Of a stretch of 64,000 nt of DNA, positions 52,579-60,776 are shown one piece after another. Both the position numbers and the translations under genes were made by a program. Position 1 is the stretch's first letter; every line of letters starts with the position of its first letter. Source of the stretch: Crocinitomicaceae bacterium (GTDB lineage: Bacteria; Bacteroidota; Bacteroidia; Flavobacteriales_D; Crocinitomicaceae); assembly GCA_018402525.1 (NCBI GenBank), contig JAGYIR010000010.1, forward strand, positions 539,576-603,575. The letters are read 5' to 3'. The notes under the pieces were generated by a model, which saw only the letters and a program-made list of their open reading frames with translations, was not told the origin of the DNA and made no database searches.

Positions 52579-53511
52579 TTACACCCAGACTTTCGATCCT
52601 TCTGAGCAATTCTGGCAAATATCAATTTGATTGCGATGCGATAGAACGGATTGGCGAAAAGAAGTGTATTTGGGATGATTCCAAATGTTTCGAAAGGACG
52701 TATCGGAAATAGAACCTAGCACATGTTTGGCATCTTTATCGAAACAGCACGGAACGACTTTCCCATCCCAGGTCAATACGCTAGAGGACCACATTCTCCA
52801 ACAATGATTCCCTGTTTTGTACTTTAATTTATAGGTGCCGTCGGATTGCAATGCATATCTTGAATACTTTTCATTTTCAGGCATCAATGGGTTGCCCCGC
52901 TCGTAATCGTACAATTGGGCCGATTTAATGCGCACTTCGTCTATTCCCAATTCCTTCCCTAATTGAAAAACATCATCTATTTCGTGTTCATTGGGTTTTA
53001 CAGCTAGAAATTGAAAAATGAGATGCGGTGTTTTGGAATTGAGCGTTCGCTTGGCATCCAGTAAATGTTTGGTGCCTTCGATTACTTTTTCCAATTTACC
53101 ATGTACTCTATAGTTTTCATACGTTTCTTGTGTTAATCCGTCAATGGAAATAATAAGTCGATCTAATCCAGAGTTCACGATGTCCAACGCCTTTTTTTTA
53201 TCAATAAAATGTGCATTGGTCGATGTCGCAGTATAAATTCGTTCTTTTTTTGCGGTGCGAATAAGCTCTAAAAACTGTGGATGAAGAAAGGGTTCGCCTT
53301 GAAAATAATAGTTGATATAGAACACTGATTTTTTCAGTTGTTGAATCATTTGGTGATGCAAATTTAGGTCTAACTTACCTGTCGGTCGGGTGAATTGTTT
53401 CAATCCACTTGGACATTCGGGACAGCCTAAATTACATGCAGTTGTGGGTTCAATACTCACTGAAAATGGAAGTCCTTTATGTATTGCTTTTTTTGTCAAC
53501 CGCGAAAACAA
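52579..53511 (-). CDS. Radical SAM/SPASM domain enzyme
   Basis: 310 residues. The radical SAM cluster motif is CNLGCPEC (Cys26, Cys30, Cys33), spaced C-x3-C-x2-C. The C-terminus has SPASM-type cysteines: GNHCWRMWSSSVLTWDGKVV, PCCFDKDAKHVLG and ICQNCSEG, giving auxiliary FeS clusters. SPASM enzymes modify peptides or act as dehydrogenases. No precursor peptide or cognate gene is evident next to it, so the substrate is unknown. About 110 bp separate it from the type B cargo gene upstream. Confidence 0.88.
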   Translation of the reverse strand: MFSRLTKKAIHKGLPFSVSIEPTTACNLGCPECPSGLKQFTRPTGKLDLNLHHQMIQQLKKSVFYINYYFQGEPFLHPQFLELIRTAKKERIYTATSTNAHFIDKKKALDIVNSGLDRLIISIDGLTQETYENYRVHGKLEKVIEGTKHLLDAKRTLNSKTPHLIFQFLAVKPNEHEIDDVFQLGKELGIDEVRIKSAQLYDYERGNPLMPENEKYSRYALQSDGTYKLKYKTGNHCWRMWSSSVLTWDGKVVPCCFDKDAKHVLGSISDTSFRNIWNHPKYTSFRQSVLSHRNQIDICQNCSEGSKVWV

Positions 53512-53621
53512 GTAGCTTGTTTTAAGTCGCGCGACATTCCAAACCCGATAAAAGGTGAGGTGTTTTATAATGTTGATATTATCGCGACCTGTTGAAATAA
53601 CTGAAGTAAGTTTAAAAATGG

Positions 53622-56303
53622 TTAACGCATCAGTGTAATATGCCCTGTTGCTAATTTTTTTGGATCACGTGGTTCGCAGGAGGTATATTTCAGTCGCCAG
53701 ACATACATTCCATCAGGAGCAATATTTCCGGCTTGATTCGTTCCGTTCCACCCTTCGTTCACATCATTGGTTTCAAAAATTAACTGCCCCCATCGGTTGT
53801 AGATTTGTAGGTTCCATTCCACAACCCCCAAGTAGACAATTGGCAGAAAAAGGTTGTTAAACTCGTCTCCGTCCGGAGTAAATGCATTAGGCGCGTACAC
53901 CGTATATGGTTCAATGAATAGTTGACGGTATGCTGTATCTTTACAACCATATGCGCTCGTGGCAATTAGGTATGGGTTTCGACTACCAGCATTTAAATAA
54001 GTATGATAGGGGTGTTCTTCTGTACTTATTGCATTGTCATCATCGAACCAGAAATAATACGTTTCACCGTCAATGGTTTCATTGGTGAATGTAATGTCTG
54101 AATGACAAATGTCTGTTTCTTCCGGTGTCACTGAAAATTGCGCTTGGGGAATAGGCCGTACATGCACTATATCTGGTTCGAACATCGTCAACGTATCAAC
54201 GCATCCTGATGAGGTGGAAATAGTGAGGGTAACCGGAAATGGCCCGACATTTTCATACACGTGATTGGGGTTCTGACTTGTGGAAGTCGTCCCGTCCCCA
54301 AAATCCCACAGGTATGTAATTGTCGTTTCCGCAAAACTTAAATCTGTAAATTGTGCATTGAAAGGAACGCATTGTAGGCCAGGTTCTAAACGGAAATCAA
54401 TTTGAGGTTCTTGGTAAATGTAAATCGTGTCTCGAGCGACTTCTTGACAAATCTCAAAAGAACCGGTCAACGAAATAGGAATTGGACCCGTGGTAGAGAA
54501 TACCACATCGTTTTGAATCACATTCGTAGAGGTTTGAGGAGAACCATTGGGACCAAAATTCCAAGTGTACGTTGCGCCGACGGGGCCGTCAACGTCTCCT
54601 ACAAAATTGAAGCTATTGTCCGTAATACAAAGCGAATCTTCAGAAGTTAAGGCAACTTCGAGTTTGTAATTAATGACAATTGTCTCCGTTATGGTATCCG
54701 CACAAAATGGTGAGGAGTTTGTGATGAGCTGAATGTCGTATGTACCGGGATTTGGAAAAGTAACAGTTGGATTCACATCTGTGCTCGTTCCGGCAGCACC
54801 AAAATTCCAAAAGTAATTAATTCCGTTTTGAGAATCATTTATAAAATCAATGACTAATCCTTTGCACTCCACTGTATCTGGATAGATCATTCCAGCTATT
54901 GGCTCTGGAAATATATAGATTGAATCCGTGTAGGTTGCCTCACAATGAAAAAATTCAGCGTATACCTCAATAGGAATAAATCCAGTGGTTGAAAAATTTA
55001 CATCATTGACATTCATTCCTGTTGAGTTGGGAGGATTTGCGCCGCCTCCAAATTCCCAAAAAAGCTCTGTTCCCGCAGGACCATCCGTCAATCCTTGAAA
55101 ATTAAAACTATTCCCATTGAAACAAAGGGAATCTTCAGAGGTGAATTCAACATCGAATGGCGGGCCAACAACGACTTCCATAATGGCTGTGTCGGTGCAA
55201 GGTAAGCCGGGATTAACGACTAAGGTGGCAAAGTATTGTCCCGCAGCCGGATACGTGTATGATGGTTCGAAATCGGTACTTACATCTGAGGTAATTCCGG
55301 GAACTCCAAAATCCCATGAATACGTTGGAGGAAATGGACTGTTTACCGTATTGGAGTTATTTTCAAAGTTTACAACGAATCCATCGCAGTACGAGGTAAA
55401 TGTAGTCAACTCTGTTTGTGCTGGCAAAAGCGCTTCAATTTGCAGTTCACAATTGAACACCCTAAACAAGAAATCTCTGAGCGTTTGGTTGATGACTACC
55501 CCGTTTCGGATTTCTTGTACTCGAATTCCGACCACATACAAACCAGTTAAATTTGGAGAAGCTGTGAGTAGACCAGTACTCGGATCGATATTTATGGTCG
55601 CACCAGGTCCGAGCGGATTTGCTGCAGAATTACCTGGACTCCAAACGACGTTTGCATAATTTGGAGGAGGAGGTGGGATGGGGGCTGGATTCAGTGGAGT
55701 TGCACCGGCAAATGGCGTTACAAGCGAGTAGACCAATTCATCTCCATCTGGATCAGTGGCGCTATGGTCGAAAATTAAATCTTCATTATTGCACAAAAGA
55801 AGGGGGGGGTAATCGTTGAAGCGCGGACTACTGTTTATATAGAAATTGTTTCCCATTCCTGGTACGCGACATGTCAGTGTAAACCCAGTATCATCAGGGT
55901 TAAGAATATTCGTAATATTTGGTCCTCTGCAACAGCGTTGGTACGAAATGGTATAACCACCGTTTGATGGCGGTAGATTGAGTATTACAGTGTATAGTGA
56001 GTGCTGTGTGCAAATATTGTTAGGTGGATTTACGCATGGATTATTGAATACAACAGGAACGTTGGTGAATCCTGTATATTGCACTTGAACATTATTGATT
56101 AACTGATTATTCTCGTTAAACACCCCAAGTCCTAACGGACTGTCAAATCCTGCTCCCGTAGAGTTACAATCGCGGTAAACCGAAATATAGAATTGATAAT
56201 TATTGTTCCCTAAATAATCATAATAAATCTCACCGCCAACAATGTGTGAGGCTTTGGCATTGAAAAAGTTCAATACAATTAATATGATGATTAAATAGCG
56301 CAT
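53622..56303 (-). CDS. T9SS type B cargo with PKD domains (gliding-motility-associated C-terminus)
   Basis: 893 residues from the ATG at 56303 (MRYLIIILIVLNFFNAKASH); a TTG-type codon 48 bp further out is unlikely. The N-terminal IVGGEIYYDYLGNNNYQFYI region with YQRCCRGPNI recurs in Bacteroidetes surface proteins. Several PKD-like domains follow; one ends DFGDGTTSTSQNPNHVY. The last about 90 residues (YAPNAFTPDGDEFNNLF...IYNRWGQLIFETND...GHITLMR) are the type B sorting domain. Probable secreted adhesin or gliding-related protein. A G8/C8 run (55802-55809) encodes Pro-Pro and could slip. Confidence 0.9.
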   Translation of the reverse strand: MRYLIIILIVLNFFNAKASHIVGGEIYYDYLGNNNYQFYISVYRDCNSTGAGFDSPLGLGVFNENNQLINNVQVQYTGFTNVPVVFNNPCVNPPNNICTQHSLYTVILNLPPSNGGYTISYQRCCRGPNITNILNPDDTGFTLTCRVPGMGNNFYINSSPRFNDYPPLLLCNNEDLIFDHSATDPDGDELVYSLVTPFAGATPLNPAPIPPPPPNYANVVWSPGNSAANPLGPGATINIDPSTGLLTASPNLTGLYVVGIRVQEIRNGVVINQTLRDFLFRVFNCELQIEALLPAQTELTTFTSYCDGFVVNFENNSNTVNSPFPPTYSWDFGVPGITSDVSTDFEPSYTYPAAGQYFATLVVNPGLPCTDTAIMEVVVGPPFDVEFTSEDSLCFNGNSFNFQGLTDGPAGTELFWEFGGGANPPNSTGMNVNDVNFSTTGFIPIEVYAEFFHCEATYTDSIYIFPEPIAGMIYPDTVECKGLVIDFINDSQNGINYFWNFGAAGTSTDVNPTVTFPNPGTYDIQLITNSSPFCADTITETIVINYKLEVALTSEDSLCITDNSFNFVGDVDGPVGATYTWNFGPNGSPQTSTNVIQNDVVFSTTGPIPISLTGSFEICQEVARDTIYIYQEPQIDFRLEPGLQCVPFNAQFTDLSFAETTITYLWDFGDGTTSTSQNPNHVYENVGPFPVTLTISTSSGCVDTLTMFEPDIVHVRPIPQAQFSVTPEETDICHSDITFTNETIDGETYYFWFDDDNAISTEEHPYHTYLNAGSRNPYLIATSAYGCKDTAYRQLFIEPYTVYAPNAFTPDGDEFNNLFLPIVYLGVVEWNLQIYNRWGQLIFETNDVNEGWNGTNQAGNIAPDGMYVWRLKYTSCEPRDPKKLATGHITLMR

Positions 56304-56402
56304 TCTGTTCCTAGACGTAAATTTAATGGAAATGTTGTCCTTTTTGCACAAATTTCCATGTTATTGATTTAACGGTTGTTATTAATGTTTTAAGTTGGAC
56401 TT

Positions 56403-57182
56403 CTAGTAAATAGAATGTTCAAAAATAAAGCCAAGATTGGCAATTACTTTTTCCGAGGAAATTTTTCGAATGATGGAAGAGGAATGATCAAACTTGGGAA
56501 CTGGAATATTGAAATTTTGCGCAAGTTCCGTATAATATTTTTCACGAGTTGGATGAAGTGGATAGACGACATTAAAAACATCGCCAAATACTTCCTTTTC
56601 AACAATTGAAATGATCAATTCAACGACATCTTTTTTATTAACAAAATTAATGACGCCTTCGGGATTTTTTACGTCAACCTTACCACTTAGCGAACGGATA
56701 GGGTGTCGCTCCTCTCCGATCAATCCACCTAATCGCAGTCGGGTCAATCTAGCTCCGAGTAATGCATTCAACTGTTCTTCGGCTTTGAATAGAACTGTTT
56801 CTTGTTCGTCTGTTTTAAACGTATAGTTTTCAGAATACACACCTGATTTCTGAGGATAAATTCCCGTTGATCCCAAAAAAATAAAACGTGTTTCTTGTCG
56901 AAATTGATCGGTAATGGAACACAAATAGCTCCCGTATGCATGTATATTTTCTCTTTTAATCGGAGGAATGGAAAGCACGACAATGTCTGTTACATTGCTA
57001 ATTTCAGCTGGCGTTTTTGAGTGTTCGTTCAACACAAAAGCAGCAATTCCCTTTTCCGTCAACTCAGAAAGTTTTGCTTCCCGTGTGGTAGATCCAAAAA
57101 CGGTATGTCCTTGCTCAATTAGTTTTTCGGCTAAAGGCACTCCCAGCCAACCACATCCAATTATTGTCCAATTCAATTGCAT
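56403..57182 (-). CDS. NAD(P)-binding Rossmann protein (SDR-like)
   Basis: 259 residues. The nucleotide site is WTIIGCGWLGVPLAEKLIEQ near the N-terminus (G-x-G-x-x-G); HTVFGSTTRE suggests NADP preference. IFLGSTGIYP matches the extended-SDR YeeZ-like pattern (S-T-G-V-Y), and LRLGGLIGEERHPIRSLSGK the C-terminal substrate side. The catalytic activity is not predictable. Divergent from ctaA. Confidence 0.78.
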   Translation of the reverse strand: MQLNWTIIGCGWLGVPLAEKLIEQGHTVFGSTTREAKLSELTEKGIAAFVLNEHSKTPAEISNVTDIVVLSIPPIKRENIHAYGSYLCSITDQFRQETRFIFLGSTGIYPQKSGVYSENYTFKTDEQETVLFKAEEQLNALLGARLTRLRLGGLIGEERHPIRSLSGKVDVKNPEGVINFVNKKDVVELIISIVEKEVFGDVFNVVYPLHPTREKYYTELAQNFNIPVPKFDHSSSIIRKISSEKVIANLGFIFEHSIY

Positions 57183-57334
57183 TATTTTTAGATGGGAAAG
57201 GTACGAATGATTATTTTTGAATTATGAAATAAGCCATAACAAAATCGAGATAAGGATCGATGAATATCTTATGGCGATTCACTTCGTGGCTTCTAACGCG
57301 GTCCATATGACCCTTAAAAATAAATTAGACACAT

Positions 57335-58354
57335 ATGATTTTTTCAAAAGCATTTATTCGGTTCAATTGGTTTACACTTGTTTTAATATACTTGGTGGTC
57401 GTAGCAGGTAGTTTTGTTCGGATTACAGGAAGTGGAATGGGTTGTCCCGATTGGCCAAAGTGTTTCGGACAATGGATTCCACCGACGGATATTTCTGAAA
57501 TTCCAGAAAATTACAAGGAGATTTATTCAGAAAAACGCGCCAAAAAGATTGAGAAATTCTCTAAGTTTTTATCCTCAATTGGAATGTCGACTACTGCCGA
57601 GCAATTGAAAAATGATCCGATGTTGTTGGTTGAGGAAGATTTTAATGTTAGTAAAACGTGGACGGAATACGTAAATCGTTTGTTTGGATTTTTGGCTGGC
57701 AACGCGATGCTTCTTGCATTTTTTTGGTTGGTGTTGAAGTATCGTAAACGAAAAATAGTCCTTCTCGCAGGTTTCAATCTTGTATTGATGGCAATCGAAG
57801 CGTGGTTTGGTTCAATTGTGGTCGCATCAAATTTAGTTCCATGGACAATCACCATTCACTTATTTCTAGCTTTGGTAATCATTGGAATTCAACTTTATAT
57901 CATTCGATTGATAAGTCCTGTATATAGTCAAAACATTCATCAACCTAGATGGATGGTGGTTTTGCTTTGGGTGACTTTTCTTATCACCTTTTACCAAATG
58001 TTTTTGGGAACACAAGTAAGAGAATCCATCGACGAGTTGACGAAAATGGGATTTGATCGAACCTCTTGGACGGAGGAGCTTGGTTGGTCATTTTACTTTC
58101 ATAGGAGTTTTTCTTGGCTCGTGCTTGTTATTATAGTGCTTATCGCATGGAAAAATGAGCAATTGCAGAAAATTACTGCAATTCGAGCCGTTTTTGTAGT
58201 ACTAGTCATTGAGCTACTTTCAGGCGTCCTTTTAGCATATTTTGATATGCCAGGATTAATCCAAACGAGTCACTTAGTTTTTGCTACTATTCTTTTTGGG
58301 ATTTTAACAATGCTTGTTTTTAGAAGTCGAAGTGCAACTCAGGTTACCTTGTAG
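57335..58354 (+). CDS. ctaA: Haem A synthase (COX15/CtaA family)
   Basis: 339 residues with about 8 membrane helices. VRITGSGMGCPDWPKCFGQW (about 28-47) is the family's first conserved element, with a Cys pair. Conserved histidines lie in TIHLFLALVII, FYFHRSFSWLVLV and QTSHLVFATILFG, which bind haem b and the product. It hydroxylates the methyl group of haem o to make haem A for cytochrome aa3-type oxidases. No ctaB or cox genes are adjacent. It is followed after 28 bp by a TSUP permease. Confidence 0.9.
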   Translation: MIFSKAFIRFNWFTLVLIYLVVVAGSFVRITGSGMGCPDWPKCFGQWIPPTDISEIPENYKEIYSEKRAKKIEKFSKFLSSIGMSTTAEQLKNDPMLLVEEDFNVSKTWTEYVNRLFGFLAGNAMLLAFFWLVLKYRKRKIVLLAGFNLVLMAIEAWFGSIVVASNLVPWTITIHLFLALVIIGIQLYIIRLISPVYSQNIHQPRWMVVLLWVTFLITFYQMFLGTQVRESIDELTKMGFDRTSWTEELGWSFYFHRSFSWLVLVIIVLIAWKNEQLQKITAIRAVFVVLVIELLSGVLLAYFDMPGLIQTSHLVFATILFGILTMLVFRSRSATQVTL

Positions 58355-58382
58355 AATTAATTTCTAACTTAGATTTGTCTCT

Positions 58383-59177
58383 ATGTATATAATTGGTCTA
58401 TTTCTCGCATTGTTGATCGGTACTGTTTTGGGACTGGTCGGTGGTGGCGGATCAATTTTAACTGTTCCTTTAGTCCACTATTTCTTTGGTGAAAGCATGT
58501 TGATTGCAACCAGTTATTCACTGTTTATTGTCGCTGTGGCTTCTGGTGTCGGTGTAATTCAACGGTTTACGTCGGATGTCATCGATTTTAGAAACGGAAT
58601 TATTTTTGTGATACCGAGTATGATTACTGCGTTCTTAATTCGTGGATTTGTCATGCCTATGTTCCCGTTGGATTTTGCGATAAGTGACTGGCAATTATCG
58701 AGGGATACACTTATTTCCGTGCTTTTAATCGTGGTCATGGTTTTTACTGCGGTTAAAACATTGCTTGGTAGAACGCGTATAGCTGCCGAGAGTATTGCCG
58801 CACCGACTATTGTGTTTTTTGGCATTTTAACAGGGTTGTTGAGTGGTTTCATTGGAGCTGGTGGAGGTTTTATCATTGTTCCGATTCTTTTAAGGTTGGG
58901 TTTGAATATGAAAAAGGCAGTTGGAACCTCAATGCTAATTATCTGCATCCAGTCGTTCGTTGCGCTAGGTGGTGATTTGCTAAACGCTGAAATTGACATT
59001 CAGCATTCTTTCAACTGGAGTTTATTAACCACACTCACGATGATAACCGTTTCTGGTGTTTTTATTGGGGGTTATTTGCAGCAATTTTTTAGTGGTAAAA
59101 TTTTAAGAAAGGTATTCAGCGCCTTGCTAATTGCTGTTGCTATAGGGATTGCACTTGAATTTATATTTGAGAAATAA
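58383..59177 (+). CDS. TauE/SafE (TSUP) family sulfite/organic anion exporter
   Basis: 264 residues, about 8 hydrophobic segments. The TSUP repeat motifs are visible: LVGGGGSILTVPLVHYFFG (about 18-37) and, in the second half, LLSGFIGAGGGFIIVPILLR with KKAVGTSMLIICIQSFVALGG. These permeases export sulfite, sulfoacetate or related anions; substrate unassigned. It is close behind ctaA and possibly in the same transcript. Confidence 0.88.
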   Translation: MYIIGLFLALLIGTVLGLVGGGGSILTVPLVHYFFGESMLIATSYSLFIVAVASGVGVIQRFTSDVIDFRNGIIFVIPSMITAFLIRGFVMPMFPLDFAISDWQLSRDTLISVLLIVVMVFTAVKTLLGRTRIAAESIAAPTIVFFGILTGLLSGFIGAGGGFIIVPILLRLGLNMKKAVGTSMLIICIQSFVALGGDLLNAEIDIQHSFNWSLLTTLTMITVSGVFIGGYLQQFFSGKILRKVFSALLIAVAIGIALEFIFEK

Positions 59178-59191
59178 AATCATTTTCCATC

Positions 59192-59221
59192 TTGACATTC
59201 AGTTTTTGAATACTATATTTG
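59192..59221 (+). promoter_or_regulatory. Strong promoter of the tRNA locus
   Basis: TTG at 59192-59194 and TATATTTG at 59214-59221, spacer 19 bp: a full consensus match. Transcription should begin near 59228, about 19 nt before the structured leader and 127 nt before the tRNA. Confidence 0.75.
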
Positions 59222-59246
59222 CACACCTGAATTTTTAGAGTTCACT

Positions 59247-59329
59247 GGTCCTATAGCTTCCCGATGGAGTTTTGTATTGCTGCGCAACTCAACTAGATCG
59301 CGACAGGCACTTCACCATAGGACAAGTGC
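59247..59329 (+). ncRNA. Candidate structured leader RNA upstream of the tRNA
   Basis: It begins GGTCCTATAGCT (59247-59258), identical to the first 12 nt of the tRNA at 59355. Its 5' GTCCTAT pairs with ATAGGAC at 59317-59323, closing a long stem around smaller hairpins (TTGC-TGC-GCAA and others), and GCACTT/AAGTGC (59307-59329) forms a competing stem. It lies between the promoter and the tRNA, so it is transcribed. Role unknown; a decayed tRNA copy is the alternative. Confidence 0.4.
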
Positions 59330-59354
59330 TATTTGAAAACAGGGAAAAGTTAAG

Positions 59355-59428
59355 GGTCCTATAGCTCAGTTGGTTAGAGCACCTGACTCATAATCAGGTG
59401 GTCGCTGGTTCGAGCCCAGCTGGGACCA
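59355..59428 (+). tRNA. tRNA with CAU anticodon (Met or Ile2)
   Basis: 74 nt, normal cloverleaf: acceptor GGTCCTA/TGGGACC (one G-U), D-arm GCTC/GAGC, anticodon arm CCTGA-CTCATAA-TCAGG, T-arm GCTGG-TTCGAGC-CCAGC, discriminator A, CCA not encoded. The CAU anticodon serves elongator tRNA-Met or, if lysidinylated, tRNA-Ile2; GGTCGCTGG in the variable/T region is more like Ile2, but this is not decisive. Confidence 0.95.
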
Positions 59429-59448
59429 CAAATTCAGAGTGAGAGAAG

Positions 59449-59479
59449 AGAGCGAGTATTGAGTTACTCGCTCTTTTTT
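59449..59479 (+). terminator. Rho-independent terminator of the tRNA
   Basis: AGAGCGAGTA (59449-59458) pairs with TACTCGCTCT (59465-59474) around a 6-nt loop and is followed by T5. It ends the tRNA transcript before the convergent hydrolase gene. Confidence 0.9.
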
Positions 59480-59496
59480 ATGCAGTATTTGAGCTA

Positions 59497-60651
59497 TTAT
59501 TCAACGATGATTATATGCGTTTGATGATTTCTGTGCTGATCGTATACAGTCAAAAAGTACAACCCTGGCATTTCATCTATTTGTATCGACATTTTTTGAT
59601 CGAGAATTTCTTTTGTCAATATTGTTTTCCCCAAAATATCTTTAATTTCTATACTTCCATCGGTAATGGTTTCACCAAACGTTAAGGTAAAATCACCTAA
59701 GCTAGGATTTGGAAAAACGCGAACATTTACCAGTGGATTTAGTTCTGAAACGTTTAATTCTGTTTCCACGCACGAGTTGGGGTATTCGATTGCTGTTTGC
59801 CAGGCTATTTCTTGAAATTTTAGTGCGAGTTGTTCAGAAGGAGCCTCAAAATCTCCACCCCACCAGACTTGAAGTTGATTTGTTAGACCAATGGGACTTC
59901 GCTCATAAATGGTCGAAAAATGTACGCAGGCGATAAAATACTTTCCGATATCTGTCAAATGGATGTTGTCACTGAATAAGTCTTCAATGGTTGTTAATCC
60001 TGGCATTACGCCCGCATCAATTGAGTCTTTCACTCTTGCTAAACCTTGTCCTGCTGGAATTAAACAGACTGGTGTGGTTGGATTGAAACGAGCGTTTAGC
60101 GTATCCACCACACTTTCCCACATCGGAAGATCATTGTCGATGCGTTCTCTCCACGAACTTGCGTCTACATCAAAATCACAACCTGTAGGTGTTCCACTCA
60201 ATAGACAGTGCCAAACTTCATACAAATAAATTCGAGTATTCGGATTTTGGTCATAAGCATAAACATAAAAGCTATCTGCATATTGATAGGTTAAATCTAT
60301 TATTGCCTCATACCTTGGGACCGATTCAGTGAGAACCAAGACATCAAAATCTCCGACAGGTAATCCACCTAGATTGTCGTAAAAACCATAATAATAAGGT
60401 GGGTTTGATGTGTAGTCATTTGCGGCTTTTCGATCCCACTGCCAACTGAGAGGAGACCCAGGAATACTTTGATAGACCCAATCAAATGATATTCCAGTGT
60501 AATCGTCAGCTAATGATTTGACCATATCTGGTATTTGATCACTTAAACTGTGGCCAATGTAAAATGCTTTTTTATCATCTTGTGCATTGGAGAAAGATGT
60601 TATTAATGGACTTAGAACTAGGGTTAGAAAAACCAATTGGTGAAATTTCAT
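59497..60651 (-). CDS. SGNH/GDSL-like hydrolase, T9SS cargo
   Basis: 384 residues from the ATG at 60651 (MKFHQLVFLTLVLSPLITSFSNAQ); an ATG further upstream at 60705 adds 18 residues that spoil the signal peptide. The mature part opens KKAFYIGHSLSDQIP, where GHS fits block I of SGNH esterases, and SDNIHLTDIGKYF supplies the block V Asp-x-x-His. The C-terminal about 75 residues (VRVFPNPSLGDFTLTFGET...TIIIVE) form a type A T9SS sorting domain. Substrate unknown (carbohydrate or lipid ester). Confidence 0.78.
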   Translation of the reverse strand: MKFHQLVFLTLVLSPLITSFSNAQDDKKAFYIGHSLSDQIPDMVKSLADDYTGISFDWVYQSIPGSPLSWQWDRKAANDYTSNPPYYYGFYDNLGGLPVGDFDVLVLTESVPRYEAIIDLTYQYADSFYVYAYDQNPNTRIYLYEVWHCLLSGTPTGCDFDVDASSWRERIDNDLPMWESVVDTLNARFNPTTPVCLIPAGQGLARVKDSIDAGVMPGLTTIEDLFSDNIHLTDIGKYFIACVHFSTIYERSPIGLTNQLQVWWGGDFEAPSEQLALKFQEIAWQTAIEYPNSCVETELNVSELNPLVNVRVFPNPSLGDFTLTFGETITDGSIEIKDILGKTILTKEILDQKMSIQIDEMPGLYFLTVYDQHRNHQTHIIIVE

Positions 60652-60776
60652 AATTTTTAGTTTAGTTAGAAAAAAAACGGAATTAACACTTGAAAGGTTG
60701 GACACTAAGTTAGTAAGTTGATAAACTTAAGTAAATTCTCGGCTATTTTTTATACATTAGGGCAAAATTTAGAACT

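Noticed and set aside
55117..55659. 180-codon plus-strand frame inside the type B surface gene
   Set aside because: Antisense to a PKD-domain protein, low-complexity Thr/Ser-rich composition, no recognisable feature.
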